64,000 nucleotides of DNA, from assembly GCF_019492055.1 (NCBI RefSeq), contig NZ_JAICBX010000001.1:620001-684000 (forward strand). Reading direction: 5' to 3'. The translations under genes and the position numbers were made by a program. The stretch comes from Flavimaribacter sediminis (GTDB lineage: Bacteria > Pseudomonadota > Alphaproteobacteria > Rhizobiales > Rhizobiaceae). The notes under the pieces were generated by a model. It made no database searches. It worked only from the letters and a program-made list of their open reading frames with translations, and was not told the DNA's origin. This document shows positions 36,318 through 43,147 of the stretch, one piece after another. Position 1 is the stretch's first letter. Every line of letters begins with the position of its first letter.

Positions 36318-36406
36318 CACCAGACCCATGTAGTCTAGCTGCAGCGCCGCTGGTTCGCCGTGTCATCGGTGTCGCAAACTGAATGGGCCAGTCTGCTGGA
36401 AATGTC

Positions 36407-36448
36407 CGTTTTCCGAATAGCGAACTTCAGAGAGTACCCCGGAAAACG
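36407..36448. repeat. Inverted repeat between cassette and thiolase remnant
   Basis: CGTTTTCCG (36407-36415) and CGGAAAACG (36440-36448) are perfect inverted copies separated by 24 bases. It is placed 90 bases after the P450 stop. No T-run follows, so it is a hairpin or a protein site rather than a clear terminator. Confidence 0.5.
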
Positions 36449-36527
36449 ACCACTTTGGGCTGATAGCGGTCGGCCGACTTTGCAAACCGGGGCGCCGTAT
36501 CTCGAGGTAAGCCAGACATCGAACTAC

Positions 36528-36581
36528 GCAGCGCTCGAACTCGGCGCTTGCGGCGGCAAGCTGGCGCTGGAGCGGGTGTAA
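36528..36581 (+). pseudogene. Decayed thiolase 3' end
   Basis: The 54 bases translate as AALELGACGGKLALERV-stop. They match the C-terminus of PcaF (AAMELGVRGGKLALATM...AVALERV-stop) with an 18-codon in-frame deletion. Before the gap 31 of 38 bases match. After it the ALERV-stop codons all differ only silently or not at all. This suggests an old remnant of another thiolase gene rather than a fresh copy of pcaF. It marks the right edge of the atypical cassette. Confidence 0.65.
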
Positions 36582-36618
36582 GGAACCGCCATCAGTTCCG
36601 AGGCGGGGCAGCCTCCGC

Positions 36619-38220
36619 TCAGTAATCCGACACTTCAATCATCGTCAGCATCAGTTCGACGTGTTTCGGATCGTGAACCCATTTGGGCAGTAGCGATCGC
36701 ATCAACTCCGGAGTGAGGTCCGGATAGCTTTCACGCCACTTCCGGGCGGCCTCCAGTGCTTCGTCCTTGCGTCCGGCCATCCAAAGCGCTGTGTACAGCA
36801 TCCTATACGCCCAGACAACACCGGGCCCGGCGCGCATTCCTTGCTGGATCAGTTCGATGGCTTCGTCATAGCGCTTCTGGACCCGCAACGCAGCGGCCCG
36901 GCCAAACAGCACGTTGAAATGGAAAGGATCGAGAGGGCTAAGGGACTCCGCGCGATCAAGGTAGACCAGCGCCTCGTCCGGAAAACCGCGGTAAACCGCG
37001 TTCCAGCCTTTTCGCAGCCAGCCCCAGGCATTGTTCGGGTCGAGCGTCAGAGCCCTGTCCAGAAACAAATCAGCCTGATCGAAATCGTCGCCGGCCAGCG
37101 AACTCGCCGCAGACAGCGCGACAAGCGCCCCGGGGTCGTCACCCACAAGAGGGGCGGCGCGCGCGACGAGGTCGTTCGCCATTTCACGGTCCGACACGGC
37201 GTCCTTGCTCCAAAGATAGCAGCACTGATGGGCGTGGCACCACGCCTTGAGCGCGAGCGCAGGCGCATAGTCTGGCGTATGGCGCAGCGCCTTGTCGAGC
37301 AACTCGATGGCCTTCAGATTTTCTTCCCGGCGATGCGCCCAGAAATGCGGAAGCGCCGTCAGCATCAAATCATAAGCCGTTCGATCCGCATGTGGCCTCT
37401 TCCTTGCCCTGGCGATCTCCGCCGCTCTGAGGTTTGGTGCGATATGACCTGCGACCTGCGCGGCGATCCTATCCTGGAGATCGAACAGGTCATCCATTTT
37501 GTCGTCGAACCGTTCGGCCCAAAGCGTGCGTTCTTCGCTCGCCGACACGAGCTCCACGGAAATGCGGATGCGTTCTCCTGATCGCCTGACCGATCCTTCG
37601 ACGATGTAGTCCGCCCCGAGACGTTCGCCGATCGTCTTGATGTCCAGCGGCTGGCCCCGGACCGCAAAGGCGGATTGGCGGGCGATTACATGAAAATCGT
37701 GTACGCGCGACAGCGCGCCGGTGATTTCCGCCACCACGCCGTCGGCGAACATGTCCGTGTCGGCGGCGCCAATTTCTTCAAAGGCCAAAACCGCCAGCCG
37801 AGGGCGATTCAAAGCGGAGTCCGGCGTCGGAGACATCGGTTTTGTCTGTTCCACAGAGCGCATCTCGCGCAACCAGTCTTCGAAGCCTTCCGAGGCGAGA
37901 TCAAAGCCGTCGAGGAACACGCCGTCGCCTGCAAGATCGGACTCCACCCTGTGGCCGTCCAGCCAGACATATTGCCTGTCGGCCATCAGCGCGCCCTCGG
38001 GCAGATCGCGACGCATGACGGAAAGCTCCTGGCGGAGGGAGGCGCGCGCCTGATCGCCGGACCGGTCCGACCAGAGGAGGTCGGCCAGTCGTCCACGTTC
38101 GGCGCGAAGGTCAGCTTGTCGGGAAAGGAAAGCAAGCATTGCCTGTCCGCGTCGCGACAGGGCGGTCGGAGCGCCCGGACCGGTCATTCGGAACGGGCCT
38201 TTCAGGTGCAGTGTCAGCAT
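36619..38220 (-). CDS. SARP/BTAD-like regulator with TolB-like and TPR domains
   Basis: A protein of 533 aa. Residues 1-100 form a winged-helix DNA-binding domain of the SARP/OmpR sort (SRRGQAMLAFLSRQ, GRLADLLWSDRSGDQARAS, LRQELSVMRRDL). Residues about 140-260 resemble the TolB-like/FlgO-type domain found in CadC- and cyclase-like regulators (LAVLAFEEIGAADTDMFADG, GADYIVEGSVRRSGERIRI, LFDLQDRIAAQVAG). The rest is TPR repeats. It is probably a cytoplasmic transcription regulator, target unknown. Three direct repeats lie upstream of its start. It reads towards the cassette but is separated from it by the remnant. Confidence 0.8.
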   Translation of the reverse strand: MLTLHLKGPFRMTGPGAPTALSRRGQAMLAFLSRQADLRAERGRLADLLWSDRSGDQARASLRQELSVMRRDLPEGALMADRQYVWLDGHRVESDLAGDGVFLDGFDLASEGFEDWLREMRSVEQTKPMSPTPDSALNRPRLAVLAFEEIGAADTDMFADGVVAEITGALSRVHDFHVIARQSAFAVRGQPLDIKTIGERLGADYIVEGSVRRSGERIRISVELVSASEERTLWAERFDDKMDDLFDLQDRIAAQVAGHIAPNLRAAEIARARKRPHADRTAYDLMLTALPHFWAHRREENLKAIELLDKALRHTPDYAPALALKAWCHAHQCCYLWSKDAVSDREMANDLVARAAPLVGDDPGALVALSAASSLAGDDFDQADLFLDRALTLDPNNAWGWLRKGWNAVYRGFPDEALVYLDRAESLSPLDPFHFNVLFGRAAALRVQKRYDEAIELIQQGMRAGPGVVWAYRMLYTALWMAGRKDEALEAARKWRESYPDLTPELMRSLLPKWVHDPKHVELMLTMIEVSDY

Positions 38221-38264
38221 GAGAACGCCAGCGGAAACAGGTGTAGTATGAACAAGCCTAGGGG

Positions 38265-38325
38265 TTTTTACGAATGCAGCCTAGTTTTTTTACGGAATTA
38301 TTGCGACGGCGCGAGAATTTTTACG
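38265..38325. promoter_or_regulatory. Three phased direct repeats TTTTTACG
   Basis: TTTTTACG occurs at 38265-38272, 38287-38294 and 38318-38325, with offsets of 22 and 31 bases, about two and three helical turns. Repeats on one face of DNA are the usual target form of SARP-type regulators. The site lies 45-105 bases upstream of the SARP-like gene and 80-140 upstream of the DUF1127 gene, in their divergent promoter region. Confidence 0.6.
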
Positions 38326-38405
38326 CGCCTGCTTACGGGCGTCTTGCGCAGGCAATGCAGAGTGTAGGTGTCGAAACAAACACTCCAGCAAAGATGAGAA
38401 ATTCC

Positions 38406-38618
38406 ATGACCTTCCACAACGACACCGTCAACCGCCCGATTTCCTCGCCGCTGAGAAATTTCGAACTGCTCGCAGCCGGTCTGCTGAATTTGGTGAACTT
38501 ACTCGATGACAAGTATCGCCAGGCGCGTCAGATGGAGGAACTGACCAACGACCAGCGCCTTGACATGGGAATGCCCATCCGCGTTGATCCGCCGCGTTTG
38601 CCCGATATGGGCTGGTGA
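38406..38618 (+). CDS. DUF1127-like small protein
   Basis: A 70-aa protein (MTFHNDTVNRPISSPLRNFE...). A helix (LLAAGLLNLVNLLDDKYRQA) is followed by MEELTNDQRLDMGMP, like the YjiS/DUF1127 pattern of Arg-rich helix plus DRxLxDIG. Such proteins in alphaproteobacteria act in RNA turnover and phosphate or stress adaptation. ATG 38394, four codons earlier, is an alternative start. It is divergent from the SARP-like gene. Confidence 0.6.
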   Translation: MTFHNDTVNRPISSPLRNFELLAAGLLNLVNLLDDKYRQARQMEELTNDQRLDMGMPIRVDPPRLPDMGW

Positions 38619-38662
38619 TGGGTTCATCCAGCCGTCGAGGCTTTTTCTGGCCTTCAGTGACG

Positions 38663-39703
38663 CTACAAGACGGCTTCGGCGACTACCGCCAGCGCTTCCG
38701 GCTGCTGGCAGCCGAGCAGCATGCTTGAAACGTGCGCCTTCTTGCCGGCGCTTTGCCATCGCTGCAGCCGGTCCTTGATCCGGTCCGCCGGACCCACAAG
38801 ATGGCAGGCGTCGATCAGCTCCGCCGGCACAGCGGCCATCGCCTCGTCCTTGCGGCCGGCGAGGTAGAGGTCCTGTATCTTTTCCGCTGCTTCCTCGAAA
38901 CCGAGCCGTTTGGCGTAGTCGTTGTAGAAGTTCTTGTTCTTCGCGCCCATGCCGCCGATATAGAGCGCCATGTTTTCGCGAATGGGAGCCATGCAGGCCT
39001 CGACGTCGTCGCCCATGATCACCGTAACGAAAGGGGCGATCTCGAACTGCGTCAGGTCCTTGCCGCCGCCGGCTTTCGCAAAACCCTTCCTGATCGGCTC
39101 GTCGAACACATCAAACTGCTCCGGATCCATCCACACGGGGAAGAAGCCGTCCGCCACTTCCGCTGCAGCTTCAACGCCTTTGGGCGTGATGGTCGCGGCG
39201 AAAATCGGGATCTCCTGCTCGCAATGCAAAATGCTTTTGAGCGGCTTGCCAAGCCCCGTCGCGCCAGGGCCCGTATAGGGCAGCTGGTACATGTCTCCGT
39301 CGAAGGTTACGGGGCCTTCCCGGCGAATGATCTGCTTCATGATCCGCACATATTCCTTCAGCCGGGTCACCGGCTTGCCGTAAGGCACGCCGTGCCATCC
39401 CTCCACGACTTGAGGTCCCGAGGCGCCGAGACCGCAGATGAAGCGCCCGCCGGAGAGTTCGGCCAGCGTCATCGCTGTCATCGCCGCTACGGCTGGCGTG
39501 CGGGCCGGCATCTGCATGATGGCGGTGCCGACTTTCATCTTGCTGGTGTTTGCCAGAATCCACGCCGCCGGCGTCACCGCGTCCGAACCATAGGCTTCCG
39601 CGGTCCAGTAGGAATCGTAGCCGAGGCTCTCGGCGTGTTTGATAAAATCGAGCGGAATGCTCATCTTGCGGCCTGAATAGCCGCCAATCAGTCCCAGTTT
39701 CAT
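38663..39703 (-). CDS. LLM-class flavin-dependent oxidoreductase
   Basis: A 346-aa bacterial-luciferase-like barrel. The N-terminus is MKLGLIGGYSGRKMSIPLDF, followed by HAESLGYDSYWTAEAYGSDA, GTAIMQMPARTPAVAAMTA and LAELSGGRFICGLGASGPQVVEGW. These motifs are typical of the F420/FMN LLM group. It could be a monooxygenase (alkanesulfonate- or nitrilotriacetate-type) or an F420-linked dehydrogenase; the sequence alone does not decide. It follows the sulfatase gene by 45 bases on the same strand, suggesting a role in organosulfur breakdown. Confidence 0.85.
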   Translation of the reverse strand: MKLGLIGGYSGRKMSIPLDFIKHAESLGYDSYWTAEAYGSDAVTPAAWILANTSKMKVGTAIMQMPARTPAVAAMTAMTLAELSGGRFICGLGASGPQVVEGWHGVPYGKPVTRLKEYVRIMKQIIRREGPVTFDGDMYQLPYTGPGATGLGKPLKSILHCEQEIPIFAATITPKGVEAAAEVADGFFPVWMDPEQFDVFDEPIRKGFAKAGGGKDLTQFEIAPFVTVIMGDDVEACMAPIRENMALYIGGMGAKNKNFYNDYAKRLGFEEAAEKIQDLYLAGRKDEAMAAVPAELIDACHLVGPADRIKDRLQRWQSAGKKAHVSSMLLGCQQPEALAVVAEAVL

Positions 39704-39748
39704 GTGCTTCCCCCTGGCGTGAATATCGCGCCGATATCTGCTCTTGCG

Positions 39749-41395
39749 CTATTGTTTGCCCACCGGCTTCAGACTGTCAAACGCCATCCCGGTGTCGTCC
39801 TTGAACTCCTGCTCATCCCAGAAGCCGATCAGCACCCCTGATTTCGCAGCCCTTTTCTGGCCGGCGAGCACCTCGGGCGTCGCCGTTATCCGGGTGTGAT
39901 GGCGGGTCGCCCACTCGAGCAACGCCGCTTCCATCCGCCGGCGCACGCCGATGTGTTCGGGCGTTTGGGAGCCGCCGAGGTCAGTTACCTCGTCCGGGTC
40001 GGTCTCCAGGTCAAAGAGGATCGGCCGGAATCCTTCGCAACGCACATATTTCCACCTGCCGTCGAAAATCATGATCGTGTGGGCGTCCTCCTGCGGCACA
40101 CCCAGGATGCGGGCCATGTCCGACCAGTGGTAGTCATGTTCGCTGATCGCATATTTGCGTGAGAAACCGTCAACGCCGTGCAGCAGCGGCGTCAGATCGC
40201 GACCCTCGATAACATGCGGCTTGGCATGGCAGCCAAGCGCGTTCATGAAAGTCGGCGCGAGATCGATCATCTCGACGAGTTCGTCCTTGACGCTGCCGCG
40301 TGACGCGTCCGCCTCCGGCCGAGGGTCCGCGATGATCAGCGGAACCTTGACCGCCACTTCGTGGTAGAAATCCTTGTCGCCCATCCAGTGGTCGCCCATG
40401 TAGTCGCCGTGATCGGACGTAAACGCGATGATCGTGTTCTCGGACAAGCCCTGTTCGTCCATCCAGGCGAACAGCCGGCCCAGATTGTCGTCCAACTGCT
40501 TGATCAGGCCCATATAGGCCGGGATCACGCACTCGCGAACATAGTCGCGGGAAAAGCTTCGGCAGACCCGGGCCTGGTGGTAGGCGCGCAGGAGAGGGTG
40601 CTCTGTTTCGCGTTCGGCTTCGGAGCGTATGGGCGAAACGATGTGCTTCTCGCCGTACATGTCGTGGTAAGGCGCCGGCACGATATAGGGCCAGTGCGGC
40701 TTGATGTAGGACAGGTGGCACAGCCACGGGCGACCGTCCTCTTGCGCCTCTGTCATGAAGTCCATGGCCCGGTTCGTCATGTAGGCGGTTTCGGAGTGTT
40801 CTTCGGGAACATTGGCCGGCAGTCTCGAATTTTTCAGCAGCCATGCGGACAACAGGTCTCCGTCTGCGTCCTTTCCGGAATTGGCAAAATCCCCCCACGG
40901 ATTTTTCGAGGAGAATCCGTGCTCGACCAGATAGTCGTCATATTTCGACCAATGCTGCCGCGGACTGTCCGGATGCAGGCCGTCATCCCTCTCGAAGGGC
41001 TCGAACCCGCATTCCGAAACCCGCACGCCGATCTCGCTTGAAGGGTCGATGCCGAGCCAGGCCATGCCTTCGGCGTCCGCCCTCATGTGCGTCTTGCCGA
41101 CGAGGACGGCCCGCGCGCCAACCTCGCGCAGATGGTCTCCCAATGTCGGTTCGCCGACGCGCAGCGGCATCCCGTTCCAGGTGGAGCCGTGGCTGCGCAC
41201 ATAGCGTCCGGTGTAGGCCGACATCCGCGAAGGCCCGCATACGGGCGACTGCACATATGTGTTGGTGAACCGGACCCCGCGCGCGGCGAGCGCGTCAATA
41301 TGCGGCGTTTGTAGATGAGGATGGCCGTTACAGCTCAGATAGTCGAAACGCAGCTGGTCGGCCATGATCCACAAAACATTCGGTCGCTTCGTCAC
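39749..41395 (-). CDS. Sulfatase-superfamily hydrolase (FGly type)
   Basis: A 548-aa alkaline-phosphatase/sulfatase fold protein. PNVLWIMADQLRFDYLSCNG carries the first metal Asp. SPVCGPSRMSAYTGRY has the CxPxR motif whose Cys becomes formylglycine. AFTSDHGDYMGDHWMGDKDF supplies the Asp-His metal pair. No signal peptide is visible, so it is probably cytoplasmic, as for the phosphonate monoester hydrolase/arylsulfatase group. It is translationally coupled to the MarR gene upstream (4-bp overlap). The substrate may be a sulfate ester or a phospho/phosphonate ester. Confidence 0.9.
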   Translation of the reverse strand: MTKRPNVLWIMADQLRFDYLSCNGHPHLQTPHIDALAARGVRFTNTYVQSPVCGPSRMSAYTGRYVRSHGSTWNGMPLRVGEPTLGDHLREVGARAVLVGKTHMRADAEGMAWLGIDPSSEIGVRVSECGFEPFERDDGLHPDSPRQHWSKYDDYLVEHGFSSKNPWGDFANSGKDADGDLLSAWLLKNSRLPANVPEEHSETAYMTNRAMDFMTEAQEDGRPWLCHLSYIKPHWPYIVPAPYHDMYGEKHIVSPIRSEAERETEHPLLRAYHQARVCRSFSRDYVRECVIPAYMGLIKQLDDNLGRLFAWMDEQGLSENTIIAFTSDHGDYMGDHWMGDKDFYHEVAVKVPLIIADPRPEADASRGSVKDELVEMIDLAPTFMNALGCHAKPHVIEGRDLTPLLHGVDGFSRKYAISEHDYHWSDMARILGVPQEDAHTIMIFDGRWKYVRCEGFRPILFDLETDPDEVTDLGGSQTPEHIGVRRRMEAALLEWATRHHTRITATPEVLAGQKRAAKSGVLIGFWDEQEFKDDTGMAFDSLKPVGKQ

Positions 41396-41901
41396 GTATT
41401 CGACTCCCCCTCGAGCAATTGCCCGGCTGACATGTGCAGGAACTCATCAAGGCGGTCTGCGAAAGCAATAAACGCCCCGATTTCTTCCGTGGTGAACCGC
41501 TCGCGCAAGGCGTCGCGGCGGCGCTGCATGATCGGCGCCGCCCGCTCATAGGCCTGCCGGCCGCAATCCGTCAAGGCGACGATCATTTGCCGCCCGTCAT
41601 CGGCGTCGCGCTCCAAAGTGATGTAACCCTTGCGACGCATGTCCGGCAGCGCCCGGCTCAGCAACGAGTGGTCGGAACGCTGGACGTAGGCGAGATCGCG
41701 GATCGTCATCGGGCCGGTATGATACAGATCCCAGACCGTGCGCCATTCGACAATCGAAAGACCGCCCCCGGCTTCCAGCAATTTCCGCCCCTGAACCCGC
41801 GAAGCCGCGTAGAGGGCCGGCAGCCGGGAAAACACGTTTGCGTCCAGCGTCTCGCGCCTTTGTTGTATCCGGGCTGCGGCCGTGTGAGTCTGTTCAACCA
41901 T
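41392..41901 (-). CDS. MarR-family regulator
   Basis: A 169-aa winged-helix protein. LSIVEWRTVWDLYHTGPMTI plus RDLAYVQRSDHSLLSRALPD form the HTH, and GYITLERDADDGRQMIVALTDCG is the wing. ATG 41901 has GGAGG seven bases upstream; longer frames begin in the divergent gene region. It is the first gene of the MarR-sulfatase-LLM operon and divergent from a TAXI TRAP system. It probably represses both from the 132-bp shared region. Confidence 0.88.
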   Translation of the reverse strand: MVEQTHTAAARIQQRRETLDANVFSRLPALYAASRVQGRKLLEAGGGLSIVEWRTVWDLYHTGPMTIRDLAYVQRSDHSLLSRALPDMRRKGYITLERDADDGRQMIVALTDCGRQAYERAAPIMQRRRDALRERFTTEEIGAFIAFADRLDEFLHMSAGQLLEGESNT

Positions 41902-41952
41902 GGCGTTCCTCCGCAACAATATTGCCCAAAGAAAAATTCCGTGACAAGTCAT

Positions 41953-41970
41953 ATAAATTCTGCGATTTAT
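41953..41970. promoter_or_regulatory. Candidate MarR operator
   Basis: ATAAAT-TCTGCG-ATTTAT, a perfect 6+6+6 inverted repeat, lies in the divergent region between the MarR gene and the TAXI binding-protein gene. A CAATATTG palindrome also occurs nearer the MarR start (around 41915). Confidence 0.5.
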
Positions 41971-42033
41971 GTTTAGCCCTGAAACCGGGGCTCGTGTTGT
42001 TGAGGAGCACACGAACTCAAGGGAGGAAACCGA

Positions 42034-43089
42034 ATGATCAAGAAACTTTTTCTTGCAACGGCGGTTGCATTGATTCCGGCCGCCGCAGCGGCCCAGGCGA
42101 CGCTGACTGCCGAAACCACAACGCCGGGCTCGACGCCGCATTATATCGACACCACGCTCGCAGCCGTGCTGGACAGCGCCGGCGTTGCGACAATGCAGAT
42201 CACCGAGGGCGCGACGCTCACCAACTCCGTGCAGGCGGTCGCCGAAGGCAGACTGGACATGGCGCCTGCGCCGCTGATCCTGCCGTTCCTGCTGTCAAAA
42301 GGCATCGGTCCCTATAGCGGCGTCGGTCCGGAAAAGGGCGCCGAGCTCGCGGAAAACATCCGCGCGCTTTTCTTCAATGCGGGCTCTGCGCAGATTTTCG
42401 CCTACTACAACAGCAATCCGGTGGAAGACATCCGCAATCTTGAAGGCCTGCGCATCTGGAATGGTCCGCCGCGCGGCGCCGCTCTCACGTCCGGTCGCGC
42501 GATGATCCAGCTTCTGGCGGGCCTCAAGGACGGCGAAGGGTATGAGGGCATTCAGACCGAATGGCCGGACACGGTGTCCACGATCACCGGCGGCGGCGCC
42601 GATGCGTGGACGATTCCAGAAGGCCTGCCTTCGGGCCGTGAGATCACGATTGCGGCCGCAGGCGGAATAACGCTGCACGATGTTCCTTCGGATCTGCTTG
42701 CAAGTGAACTCGGCCAGCAGATCGTTGCGGCTCCGGGCCATGCGCCTTACTCCGTGCCCGTGGACGTGTTCCGCAAGGCTTACGAAGGCAACGACATCAC
42801 CATCGTGACCGATGACGACACGTTCGACAGCTTCGCTACAGCTTTTGCGCAGATCGTACCGGCCACAATGGACGACGAACTCGCCTACAACATCACCAAA
42901 GCCTATCTCGAAGGCGAAGAGCGGTTCATGACCAGTTCGCCGCGTGGTCCCCACTCCAAGCTGAGCTTCGGAGATATCGACGGCAAGAGCCAGGGCGCCT
43001 GCGGCGCCGTGCAGATCAAGATGCATCCCGGCGCAATCCGCGCCTTTGAGGAGGCTGGTCACACCGTCGCGGACTGTCTGAAGCCGTAA
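42034..43089 (+). CDS. TAXI-family TRAP substrate-binding protein
   Basis: A 351-aa protein. MIKKLFLATAVALIPAAAAA is a Sec signal peptide with cleavage near AAAQA. The mature protein has the TAXI pattern (TTPGSTPHYIDTTLAAVLDS, AEGRLDMAPAPLI, NLEGLRIWNGPPRGAALT). It presents its ligand to the fused permease encoded 58 bases downstream. The start is supported by GGGAGG upstream. Ligands of this family are often glutamate or organic acids; neighbouring sulfatase and oxidoreductase genes hint at an organosulfur compound, without proof. Confidence 0.88.
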   Translation: MIKKLFLATAVALIPAAAAAQATLTAETTTPGSTPHYIDTTLAAVLDSAGVATMQITEGATLTNSVQAVAEGRLDMAPAPLILPFLLSKGIGPYSGVGPEKGAELAENIRALFFNAGSAQIFAYYNSNPVEDIRNLEGLRIWNGPPRGAALTSGRAMIQLLAGLKDGEGYEGIQTEWPDTVSTITGGGADAWTIPEGLPSGREITIAAAGGITLHDVPSDLLASELGQQIVAAPGHAPYSVPVDVFRKAYEGNDITIVTDDDTFDSFATAFAQIVPATMDDELAYNITKAYLEGEERFMTSSPRGPHSKLSFGDIDGKSQGACGAVQIKMHPGAIRAFEEAGHTVADCLKP

Positions 43090-43107
43090 CCGTCCGAAAA
43101 ACGTCAC

Positions 43108-43131
43108 GGAGCCTGTCCCCGGACAGGCTCC
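43108..43131 (+). other. Strong stem-loop between binding-protein and permease genes
   Basis: GGAGCCTGTCC-cc-GGACAGGCTCC is a perfect 11-bp hairpin with a two-base loop (12 bp with flanking C-G). No T-run follows, so it is probably not a terminator. Position and strength fit an mRNA-stabilising element that gives higher levels of binding protein than of permease. Confidence 0.7.
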
Positions 43132-43147
43132 GCCAGGGACGCGGGTC

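Noticed and set aside
36360-36581. 73-codon frame as an intact gene
   Set aside because: Only the last 17 residues resemble anything (thiolase C-terminus); the rest is not protein-like.
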